Shown here piece by piece: positions 55,214-64,000 of a stretch of 64,000 nt of DNA. Source of the DNA: Hymenopus coronatus (lineage: Eukaryota > Arthropoda > Insecta > Mantodea > Hymenopodidae); assembly GCA_030762935.1 (NCBI GenBank), contig CM060883.1, positions 32,482,501 to 32,546,500 of the forward strand, read 5' to 3'. The stretch's first letter is position 1, and every line of letters begins with the position of its first letter. A program made the position numbers and the translations under genes. Under the pieces are notes generated by a model that had not been told where the DNA came from, did not search any database, and saw only the letters and a list, made by a program, of their open reading frames with translations.

Positions 55214-55891
55214 TCATGCAAGTAGTGCCGCGATCTCTGGGTGAGACCGAGAACTTTTCAGACCACCCTCGTATATGGCAGTGCGGACAGATACACAGAT
55301 AAATGCTCAATAGAAAGATTAGCTCCCGTGGACACTTGGTGTCTGCCAGGTCGCCGGGTCGCTTGCACGCTCTTTCTAGTGACCCAGTAGTGGGACGGTC
55401 ATCGGGTATGGTCCTATGGTTCCAATTCTCCTGGGGGTGTTAGCCAAAAGAGATGCGGTTAGATCGCAATGCGCCAGATGTCTCCCTTTGCAGTCTCCCC
55501 TTAAAACTTTTTCAAACGCAGTGCTAGGTTTACAGCGCGCAAGAATTTGTACTGAGCTGAGACGAGGAGTCCGTCCTGTTGTTTACTCTCAAACAAACCG
55601 TCAATGGTCCTTCATTCAGGTGCTGCTGCCTTTGTATGTTTATATTCTTAAGCTGTATAAGCCCTCCGTTTGATTCCCGAGTGGGTATTCCTCTCGACCG
55701 ACTATCGTATAATGGACACGAGAGAACTCCTTTGTGGACAAAGGTGGCCTAGAAGAGGATTAAAAGTCACGTCGGACAAGCAAGTACTTGTGGATCCTTC
55801 TTCTCCGGTATTAGCAGAGCTCCACTTATGGGCGCATACAAGAGCTTTATTCAGCTACACTGACTAGCTTTAATACTGCACTTATTTTCTT
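55214..55891. other. unassigned, GC-richer stretch
   Basis: Frames 55416-55673 and 55670-55867 follow one another but show no domain I recognise. It may be an old retroelement; single copy here. Confidence 0.35.
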
Positions 55892-56763
55892 CTTTACTTC
55901 CTCTACACGTACTATAATATACATAGTGTATAGAGAAAGTATTGTATTGTATTTCGATACCGAAATTTCACCGGAAATACATGTTTTAGGTCCCCCTGAA
56001 TCCAAAAAAACAAAACAAAACAAAACATTTTTTGAAACAGTGTGTGTGTGTGTGTGTGTCCGTGTGTCTGAACACAATAACTCAAAAACGAAAAGTCGGT
56101 AAAATACCAAAACTGGAATTTAAGTTTCGTATCTTCCAGGGATGCGACACGATGGCTTTAACAAAAATCTCCCCCTCCCAAACTATCCTTTACATCGAGC
56201 TTTTTTCAAAAATTTTTATTTTCTAAAAAATGGCTCTAACATTTTCATTAAAATATCATATATTAAAGCTGTTTACCTGACAAATAAAATGTATAACTTG
56301 AATTTTCTGGGAATGGCCTCTTAAGACATGTTAATTCTGGATGGTTTTTTATTGAATTGTGTATAATTGGTAAACCGTAAGAGATACACAAAAACTTACC
56401 GCACAAAAATGTAGAGCACATTAAAACACATAATTTATGTCATATTCCTTTTTTTTCATGGAGTTGATTGTTTTTGAGTTATTCTTTGTTTTTGGTTTCA
56501 CCTTTAAATAACTATACTTTTCACATATAGGAATTTGTCAACTCCTGTCCATACAAACAAAGCAACTTCAGTCACACCAGCTTTTGACTATCACTTTAAC
56601 CTATGGTACTGCCTTATTTTGCTTCTGCTTACAAGGAAGAAAGTAATAAGACTATTTCTGCTAATTTTTTCTCGATTAGCATGAAGTAAATAGAAACATT
56701 AGCTTTTTAACAATGATTTGTTGAAGTGATGTAGAGCAAGTCATGTGAATGGAACACATCAGA
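55892..56763 (-). mobile_element. HP870 element, full length
   Basis: TCTTTACTTCCTCTACACGT to GGAACACATCAGA, about 872 bp. It has a CAAAACAAAACAAAACA run next to the T-run position. Confidence 0.9.
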
Positions 56764-56770
56764 TTCTTTT

Positions 56771-56915
56771 TATGACAAATGAAATTCATATTCTGAATTC
56801 TCGGGGAATAATCTCTGAACTGCTCTTCATTCTGAATGACTTTCCATACCGAGTAAGTTAGACATAAAATCTTGCTACACAAACAATTTGGATCTTGTTA
56901 TTAATACAATTGCGT
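56771..56915 (-). mobile_element. HP870 fragment
   Basis: ATGACAAATGAAATTCATAT to ACAAACAATTTGGATC, the central portion only. Confidence 0.62.
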
Positions 56916-57621
56916 ATATAAGAGCTATGTAAATTACCAGAGTTTTTGATTGGAAATCAAGTGTAAATAAATACTTTATCTTCCTCACAATTTGTGTGAA
57001 ATATATTTTGTGGGGGTAACAATTTTCGAGACATTTCTCTTAATAATTAAATTTTGAAACATTTACATTTTGCACAGCTAAAATTTTGTTATTTACAAAA
57101 ATTAGATCATGTTAAGCACACAATATACACAATGTGAATATATTTTTGTGGGGGTAACTACTTTCGATACATGCCTAATTAATGGTTTAAATTTTAAAAC
57201 ATGTTTTTTTTTTCACAAATAGAATCAATTTTTTTTTTTTTTTTCCATCCTGGTCTTGCTAAGATAATGGATATTTTAAAATCAGCAAACAGACAACGCT
57301 TCAGCCTACTCTGTTACCTATTTCCTTTATACAGATGTTTACTTTAACTAACATGAATTAAATAGAAGAATATCCTTTTGCAAAATAGTTGGTTGAATGA
57401 ATAAAGAAAGGTGTATGACTGCAACACATCAGATGTTTCTTTTTCTTTTTTATCTCTTTCATTATTACGTTTTATAAAACTATAATATACTATACTACCA
57501 AATTATACTTTTTTACAATAATGTGCAGATTTGAGAAATATTTGTACATTTTAGTAACTGAACTGTAAAATCTATATGAACACAGAGAATTAAATACGTA
57601 TGTAATTAACGAAATAAAAAA
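56916..57621. repeat. AT-rich stretch with an ancient HP870-like duplicate
   Basis: TTTTGTGGGGGTAACAATTTTCGA (about 57008) and TTTTTGTGGGGGTAACTACT (about 57144) recur 136 bp apart, each followed by an AATTAAT..AAATTTT series. The end, TGCAACACATCAGATG, looks like a decayed HP870 5' terminus. Confidence 0.45.
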
Positions 57622-58490
57622 TCTGATGTGTTCCATTCACATGACTTTCTCTACCTCTCTGCAACAAATTACTGTTAAAAAGCTTATGCTTCTATTTACT
57701 TCATGCTAATCAAGAAAAAATTAGCAGAAATAGTATTATTACTTGCTTCCTTGTAAGTAGAAGCGAAATAAGGGAGTAGCATAGGTTAAAGTGACAGTCA
57801 AAGCTGGTTGCTATGTGATTGGACTTCCGTTATTTGAGTGGGCAAGCGTTCACAAATTCCTGTATGAGGAATGTTTTTTAAAGCTGAAACCAATAACAAG
57901 GAATATCTGAAAAACGATCAACTCCACGAAAAAATATAAATAACATAAACTGTGTGTTTTATCGTGATCTACATTTTTTGTGCAGTAAGTTTTTTTACTA
58001 TCTCTTTCGGTTTACCAGTTATGCAAAATTCATTAAAAATCACCCAGAATAAAAAGGTCTTTAGAGGCTGTTCCCTGAAAATTCAAGATATACATTTTAT
58101 TTGGCATGTAAATGTATTAAATATAAGAGATTTTAATCAAAATTGGTAGAGTCATTTTTGAAAAAATCAAAATTTTTGAAATTATTTCCATGTAAAGGGT
58201 AGTTTCGGATGGGGGTATTTTCTTGAAAATCTTCGTGTCGCATCCTGGAAGACACCAAACTTAAATACCAAGTTTGGTATTTAACGGTCTTTTCGTTTTT
58301 AGCTATGCTGTACACAGACACACACACGCACACACAAGGACCTTTTTCCAAAAATGCTTTTTTTTTTTTTTTTTGGATTCAGGGGTACCTAAAACATGTA
58401 TTTCCGGTGAAATTTCGGCATTGCATTTTAGGGTGCATTACTATACCTTCTCTATATACTATGTACATAGTACGTGTAGAGACAGTAAAA
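57622..58490 (+). mobile_element. HP870 element, reference copy
   Basis: Full length, 869 bp. Layout with positions from the 5' end: TCTGATGTGTTCCATTCACA (ATGTG/CACAT mini-hairpin) at 1; ACTTTCTCTAC at about 24, the inverted match of the 3' terminus; GCTAAT..ATTAGC pair at about 85; CTTGTAAGTAGAAGCG at about 130; GAATATCTGAAAAACG at about 280; GGCTGTTCCCTGAAAATTC at about 445; G-rich block GGGTAGTTTCGGATGGGGG at about 576; CA tract at about 700; T16 run at about 737; TTTCCGGTGAAAT at about 778; terminal palindrome at about 825-862 (left arm TTCTCTATATACTATGTA, right arm TACATAGTACGTGTAGAG) and then CAGTAAAA. No open frame of consequence on either strand. Confidence 0.92.
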
Positions 58491-59127
58491 ACTGTATCTA
58501 ATATAAAAGCCATAAACTTGAGATAAACGCGATAAATACATAAAAGGAAAATATTCAAAGGGCGGAGAGTATAACCCAGGCTATTCTTATGACTTCGCAA
58601 GCAAATATGAAATAAAACGTAATCCCAGATGACAATCATGAATAATACAGCTCTTGGACGATTATACGGGGGTTTCGAAACGATGCCGAACCAAGATATG
58701 GATGATTTTGGACAGTTCTTATGTGATACCAAAATATAGTTTTCAACGCCAAATAAAGATACTTCAACAAAATGCCTCATGATGTATACATTAGGTAGTT
58801 TTCCATGAACAAAGCCGCATGTATGGCCCACGCTATCGAAGGTAAAACAGGTAGGATGGGAAGCTTCGAGCTGCGTGATTTAGCAGTGTTTTCGTAAACG
58901 TACTGACATGGTGTACAGTGGTTAGCTAACTTTAAGGAATTCCTTGTCTTACAAACCCCGTTAATTAACCTATACATTTAGTTATTTGTTTACTCTTCTA
59001 ACATACAACTGCATCACAATAGAGAATGGATGAAGCGAAATGACTGGAAAAAATCATTTGGAGACGTACATCACTAATTTTAGAGGCAATTTAACCTTAA
59101 TGACCTTGAGGATGGAGGTAAAGACAA
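58491..59127. other. unassigned stretch
   Basis: A 150-codon minus frame (58379-58831) spans this stretch and the HP870 3' end. Its last third is plainly repeat sequence, so it is not taken as a gene. Confidence 0.35.
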
Positions 59128-59705
59128 GTACAAAGGACATAAGGGAATACACTAGGCTTAAGTGATAGTCAAATCTTTTAAAAGCTGGACCTATGTGAAA
59201 CAACTGAAGTCCGAATCGTTTTGCATGGCCTGCAGTAAAACAAGAGAGATGGAACGAAACATCACTTCCGATTTGAGAAAAGTTGTTTAACATTGAAACA
59301 AATAACAAACAAGCAATACCTCATTTTACATAAATTATGTGTTTTAACCAGATCTGCATCTTTTGTATAAAACGTTTTTGTTTATCTCTAATGGTTTAGC
59401 CACTTTGCAAACTTCTAAAAAAACTCATTCAGAATAAAGAGGTCTTCAGAGGCCATTCCCAGAAAATTAAAAATATACATTTTATTTGTGATGTAAATAT
59501 TTTAATATATGGTATGTTAATCAAAATCGTTAAGAGACATTTTCGAGAAATACATTTTCGAAAATTTTTCCATGTAAAGGGTAGTTTATGGTGGTGGGAT
59601 TTTCTTAAAAAATGTCGTGTCACAGCCTTGTACGATATTAAAGATAAATACAAAGTTTGTATTTAAAGGTCTTTTCGTTTTTGTGCTATGCTGTCCAAAG
59701 ACACA
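59128..59705 (+). mobile_element. HP870 middle part, both ends lost
   Basis: CAAAGGACATAAGGGAATAC to GCTATGCTGTCCAAAGACAC, with GGCCATTCCCAGAAAATTAA. Confidence 0.78.
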
Positions 59706-60474
59706 CAGGCTTGCTGCACTTCTTTGCGCGTGGATTCCGTAAAAATAAAATTTGACATCAAACTTCGAGCAACTTCAAGTATAACATACAAGAATTATAT
59801 TTGTTCGGGATCATTTCAAAACAGGTGGTATACGTCGTCAGAAATGAGAGAATGTCATCTCTCGTTGATGTGTACACATCATCACTTAGGTCTACTAAAT
59901 ACACCCCGTTTCGTGTACAGCATGCATTGTTTGGGACACACCCTGTGTGCACAAACAGTGTACTCACAATGAACGAATGCAATGTAATCACATGAGGTTC
60001 AAGTACAGGGTAAACACGCCCCAGGGACGTGTATGAAACGTAAAAGTGCAGATGAAGGTATGCATGGCAAATGTTGCTAGAGCAAACAAAACTTTCGCAA
60101 TTTGCCAGCAATGTACGGTCGCGGTCCTTAAAACTTTCACGGTGGTAACTGGAACACCAGTTTTTGTGATTTCATTAAACCTCGTTCTAGTTAAAATTGT
60201 CCAAACAGAAATGGGTACGTTCCTTAATCATCTGACAGGGTCAACAGTTTTCTGTAGCAGCAGTGCGGGGATGAACGCAGCAAATCTGGATTTAATCGCT
60301 CAGGGAATACTTTTACGTTGGTTTGCAGCAACCGGTAAATACACAACTAATTCTAACCAAAACGTTAAAACAACATTTTAAATGCAGCTGCGCACTACTT
60401 TTGTTCTGTGAATAAGCGAATCCCAAAACATTGCTTTTTGGTGCTTAAAACTTAAAGCAGAACAGAGAAAAAAA
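59706..60474. other. unassigned stretch with open frames
   Basis: A 111-codon plus frame (60046-60381) and a 117-codon minus frame (59758-60111) overlap partly. The plus frame has a hydrophobic VTGTPVFVISLNLVLV patch. No family recognised. It is one of the few non-repeat frames over 100 codons in the window. Confidence 0.35.
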
Positions 60475-60752
60475 ATTAATGTGTTCCATTCACAGGCTGA
60501 CTCTACATCTCTACAATTAATTATTGCTAAAAAGATTATTTTTCCATTTACTTCATGCTAACCGAGAAAAAAAAAAAAAAAACCAGCAGAAATGGTCTCA
60601 TTACATGCTGCTTTGTAAGCACAAGGGAAATAAGAGGGCAACATATGCTAATGCAACAGTCAAATCTTTTAAAAGCTGGTTGCTATGTGATTGAGGTTCC
60701 TTTGTTTGTAAGACCAGGAGTGGACAAATGCCCGTATAAGAAAGGCATTTGA
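60475..60752 (+). mobile_element. HP870 5' fragment
   Basis: TTAATGTGTTCCATTCACAG to GCCCGTATAAGAAAGGCATT. Confidence 0.78.
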
Positions 60753-60899
60753 ACCCTTAGTTGCCTGAACTAGTATACTATATATGCCGTTTTCCTTTAT
60801 TTCAAGTTTAAGACTGGAATTCCAGTAAAATATTTGGGAATAAATCTATAAAATTATTATATAAAATAACAGAGAAAATAGAAATAAAAATAAATGTAG

Positions 60900-61340
60900 A
60901 TCCTTTATTTAAAAGTTAAAATTCTTCTAAACCAGTTTTCATAATGCTGCCAAAGGCACTACCAAAAAAGAAGTTCAAATGGCCATGAGTGTTAGCTGCT
61001 AGATAATGGACTGGCCATCAATTCAAAACCACATGTTTCAAGTTCAAATCCCAGTGATTGTGGTAAATGACGGGGAGAGCCCAAGTAAAATAATCGGTGT
61101 GATGCTTGGGAGTTAATGGGGTTACATTTAGCTGAAGTTATATAAGTTTTCTCTTTTATTTACTTCAAAAAATCACTGCAATTTTAGGGCAAACATTGAA
61201 TATATATTAACAATATAAAACAGTCTTTATTAGTTGTGGTTTATGGTTATGGTTGAAATTAATCCTAGAGTACAATCCTATTTCTATAGTTACGCTTAAA
61301 ACAAGCGGAACTTATAGCTACCGACAGGCAACAAAGGGTT
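60900..61340 (+). repeat. R2 dispersed repeat, second full copy
   Basis: ATGGCCATGAGTGTTAGCTG, GTTCAAATCCCAGTGATTG, GGGGAGAGCCCAAGTAAAAT and ACCGACAGGCAACAAAGG. It has a ~100-bp insertion (about 61200-61300) relative to the copy at 39232. Confidence 0.78.
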
Positions 61341-61344
61341 AGAG

Positions 61345-61850
61345 AATTGTTATGTTTAGTATCTTCCAAGGATGCGACACGAAGATTTTCAAGAAAATGT
61401 TGCTTTTCTTAAAATAGCTCTAACGATTAGATTAAAATTCAGAATCTATATTAAAGATATCTATAAAAAATAAAATGCATATTTCGAATTTCCTGGTAGT
61501 AGTATCTGATGACCTCTTTATTGAGTGAGTTTTGCTGAATTTTGCATAACTGTTAAACCGTAAGGGACAGACGCAAAAAATGTTGATCTCGTTAAAACAC
61601 AATTTACGTCATATGCATTTTTCTTGTCCGTTTTCGAGATACTCCCTTTGATTGGTTGCAGTTTTAAGCTACATAACTTTTCTCAAACAACACCATGCAA
61701 AACGATACGAACGCAATTGTTTCACATAGCGGCTAGCTTTTAAAAGCTTTGACTATCGCTTTAGCCTAGAGTATTCCCTTGATTTCCCTTGTACTTATAA
61801 CGAAGCAAGTAAAAACCTGTTTCTGCTATGATTATTGCAATCAGTCCTTA
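61345..61850 (-). mobile_element. HP870 middle/5' part
   Basis: GTTTAGTATCTTCCAAGGAT to GTAAAAACCTGTTTCTGC. Both termini are missing. Confidence 0.75.
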
Positions 61851-61911
61851 TGCAGCATGGAATCGCATGCTGGAACCCATACAGGGTTAATGAAACTGCT
61901 TCACAAGAAAA

Positions 61912-62765
61912 AAATATGTGTTCCATTCACATGACTTTCTCTACATCTCTACAAAAAATATTATGCTTCTATTTACTACATGTTAATCGAGAAAAAAATT
62001 AGCAGAAATAGTCCTACTGCTTGCTTCCTTGTAAGTAGAAGCGAAATAACGGAGTACCATAGGTTAAAGTGATAGTCAAAAGCTGGTTGCTATGTTGACT
62101 TAAGTTCCTTTGTTTGTATGAACAGGAGTTGAGAAACTCCTGTATGAGAAAAATACAAGTATTTCAAAGCTGAAACCAATAACAAGGAATATCTAAAAAA
62201 TGACCAACTTCACGAAAAAAAATGTACATAACATAAATTGTGTGTTTTAACGTGCTCTACATTTTATATGAGGTAAGATTTTGTCCATCTCTTATAGTGT
62301 AGCAGTTATGCAAAATTCCGTGAAATTCGTCCAGAATAAAGTAATCTTCAGAGGCTATTCCCAGAAAATTCAAGATATACATTTTATTTGTCAGGTAAAT
62401 ATCTTTAATATACGATATTTTAATCAAAATTGTTAGAGCCATTTTTGAGAAAATCAACATTTTCGAAAAAAGGTTCCATGTAAAGGATAGTTTGGAATGG
62501 GGGGATTTTCTTGAAAATCTTCGTGCCACATCCTTGGAAGATACCAAACCTAAATACCAAGTTTGGTTTTTAACGGACTTTTCGTTTTTGAGCTATGCTG
62601 CCCACACACACACACACGCACAGACAGACGGACAGACAGACACACGCAGTGAATACAGAAGGTCTCAAAACATGTATTTCCGGTGAAATCTTGGTATGGA
62701 ATTTTTTGGTGCATTACAATACTTTCTCTACACACTATGTACATAGTACGTGTAGAGAAAATAAT
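61912..62765 (+). mobile_element. HP870 element, full length
   Basis: AATATGTGTTCCATTCACAT to GTGTAGAGAAAATAATA, about 854 bp. The microsatellite position holds ACAGACAGACGGACAGACAG. Good hairpin. Confidence 0.9.
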
Positions 62766-63486
62766 ACAGAAAAGGGTTGTAAACTTTATAAAGAGAGGTA
62801 AAGATTCTGGCCTTACAAAGGCGAGCAGAATAAATGAGAGCCCCTAAAAGTTTGGTGTTAAAGGCCTAGGTTAATTGCACTATTTAAAGCTTATGCTGGT
62901 TTAAATGCATGGGTGGTCGTTAGAAGGAGGTTAGAAAACCCAGTATACTGCAGACGAAACGATCATTTCTATAAAATTAAGGGTAGAAGATACAGAACCG
63001 AAGGAGGAAATTTTTTTTTGTTAATAGGACCATTGAATAAAGGAATGAATTGCCTGTATCAGGCTGACAGTGATGCCCTTTGACCTTAAAGAAGTTTAGG
63101 GGTAATTTACAGAGACTAAATGCTACATAATTAATTAAAAGTCAATATTGTGAAGTAAGATCTGTTGCAATTAATGTTGAGGCTTCATAGTAACTGTTTA
63201 TAAACATGCTGGTAATTGACATAAGTATTGATATACGAGTTATAAGTAGTTAGGTATTTCAAAAACTATGTATACAGGGTGGTAATGAACTATACCAAAC
63301 TATTTTCACAGAATATGTAGATTACTTAAATAAGTAATTTGAGATAGGAAACTTGTGGCCTGTTTATTGAGATTTCGAAGTAACGGCTATAAGTTTTTGA
63401 AGTGCCGGTACGCCACTGGCTAATTTATCAACACTCGAGAGCATAACACAAAAAAACGTAAGGACATATTACAGCGTACTTCTCTA
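62766..63486. other. unassigned stretch
   Basis: TATACAGGGTGGTAATGAAC near 63271 is of a type seen at retroelement ends, but nothing can be assigned. Confidence 0.35.
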
Positions 63487-63503
63487 AATAAATAAATAAA
63501 TAA

Positions 63504-63535
<32 letters not shown>

Positions 63536-63536
63536 A
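63487..63536 (-). repeat. (TAAA)n tail of SINE
   Basis: About 12 TAAA units (one TTAAA break) directly before the reversed 3' end of a family C SINE. Since the SINE is on the minus strand, the tail reads (TTTA)n on its own strand. Confidence 0.85.
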
Positions 63537-63800
63537 TGGCGTGTTATTTATGGACGCTCTTTAACTGCTGTGGTTCTTAGCGTCCCATTCTACACTAGGC
63601 GTGAAAGACCGCTTAATTTTGCTCAGAGGCTTATCTAGGCTAAAGGTTCTTTTACGTGCCGTAAATCTACGACACGGGACCAACGGCTTTACTTCCCTTC
63701 CCATGCTAATGATTTTTACGCCCGAAAAAAATCCATCGTCCTCCGCCGAGTTTGAACTCGCGACCTTTAGTATATGAAGTCACCACGAAGGGCGACTGTA
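63537..63800 (-). mobile_element. SINE family C
   Basis: GGCGTGTTATTTATGGACGC, GCGTGAAAGACCGCTTAATT, GGTTCTTTTACGTGCCGTAA, then the head with B-box complement GAGTTTGAACTCGCGACC. Confidence 0.82.
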
Positions 63801-63802
63801 CC

Positions 63803-63920
63803 TCTCTCGCCAAGTGGTTATGATATTGGCTTTCAAGTGAAAGATAGTTTCCGAGTTCGGGTCTCGTTCACGTGTCGCGGCACTTCGTCTGGAATTAAAC
63901 AAATAATAATAAAAACATTT
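63803..63920 (+). mobile_element. tRNA-derived SINE, small
   Basis: CTCTCGCCAAGTGGTTATGA (A-box region) and CCGAGTTCGGGTCTCG (B box), then an AACAAATAATAATAAAAAC tail. Only about 115 bp. Confidence 0.62.
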
Positions 63921-63924
63921 ACTG

Positions 63925-64000
63925 TATGACAGGAACCGAACTCATGACTTTTGGGATAGTAGCTTCCCGCGTTACACATTAGGCCACCTGAGGAGTTGAA
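63925..64000 (-). mobile_element. tRNA-derived head at the window edge
   Basis: Minus strand: TCAACTCCTCAGGTGGCCTA (A box TGGCCTAATG) and CATGAGTTCGGTTCCTGTC (B box). It is cut by the window end. Confidence 0.58.

Noticed and set aside
58379..58831. 150-codon minus frame
   Set aside because: It spans non-repeat sequence and the HP870 3' end; the repeat part is the same translation seen in many other copies.
60046..60381. 111-codon frame with a hydrophobic patch
   Set aside because: No recognised family, and an equally long frame overlaps on the other strand. Left as unassigned.

Overview
The window is eukaryotic nuclear DNA from an invertebrate, most likely an arthropod (probably an insect). 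The evidence is AT-rich, gene-poor sequence, Tc1/mariner transposase remnants of types common in arthropods, several tRNA-derived SINE families with target-site duplications, a LINE ORF2 C-terminal scrap, microsatellites, and a THAP-type exon that ends in a canonical GTAAGT splice donor. No rRNA, CRISPR, bacterial operon or intact tRNA gene was seen. Species cannot be fixed from the sequence alone.

The dominant component is one repeat family, called HP870 here (my label). It is a non-coding element of about 0.83-0.91 kb. It starts with TCTGATGTG, has an internal CA/GT microsatellite, and ends in a near-perfect ~38-bp palindrome followed by AAAGTAAAAA. About 13 near-full copies and more than 30 fragments, on both strands, make up roughly 45% of the window (tallied by eye). 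Copies insert into A-tracts, often inside older copies, so nesting order can be read directly at about 14.2-15.9 kb and 18.1-19.9 kb. At 51.4-52.1 kb, and in smaller form near 13.6 kb and 53.5-54.3 kb, 3' hairpin ends are stacked in tandem. The structure resembles a non-autonomous helentron/HINE-type rolling-circle element. That assignment is inference.

Layout: 1-8 kb is nested HP870 copies with two SINEs. 8.2-9.7 kb holds two opposed, decayed mariner elements. 10.6-10.9 kb holds a fragment of another transposase. 11-20 kb is nested HP870 and SINEs. 20.3-22 kb has AAT repeats, a SINE and a very AT-rich block. 22.5-22.7 kb has a LINE fragment. 24-33.5 kb is HP870 plus dispersed repeats. 33.5-39 kb is the lowest-HP870 stretch, with two non-mariner terminal-inverted-repeat elements (34.26-35.08 and 36.03-36.78 kb), a promoter-like GC-richer patch and several SINEs. 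40.25-40.92 kb is a palindromic mariner derivative. 42-48.5 kb has HP870 copies around the one convincing exon, a THAP domain on the minus strand (45,739-45,932). 49.5-63 kb is again HP870, SINEs and a tandem duplication. The last 0.5 kb has three adjacent tRNA-derived modules.

Apart from the THAP exon no functional protein gene can be supported. The many short open frames are reading frames through repeats. The window reads as a transposon graveyard or intronic/intergenic region in which successive transposon waves can be ordered.
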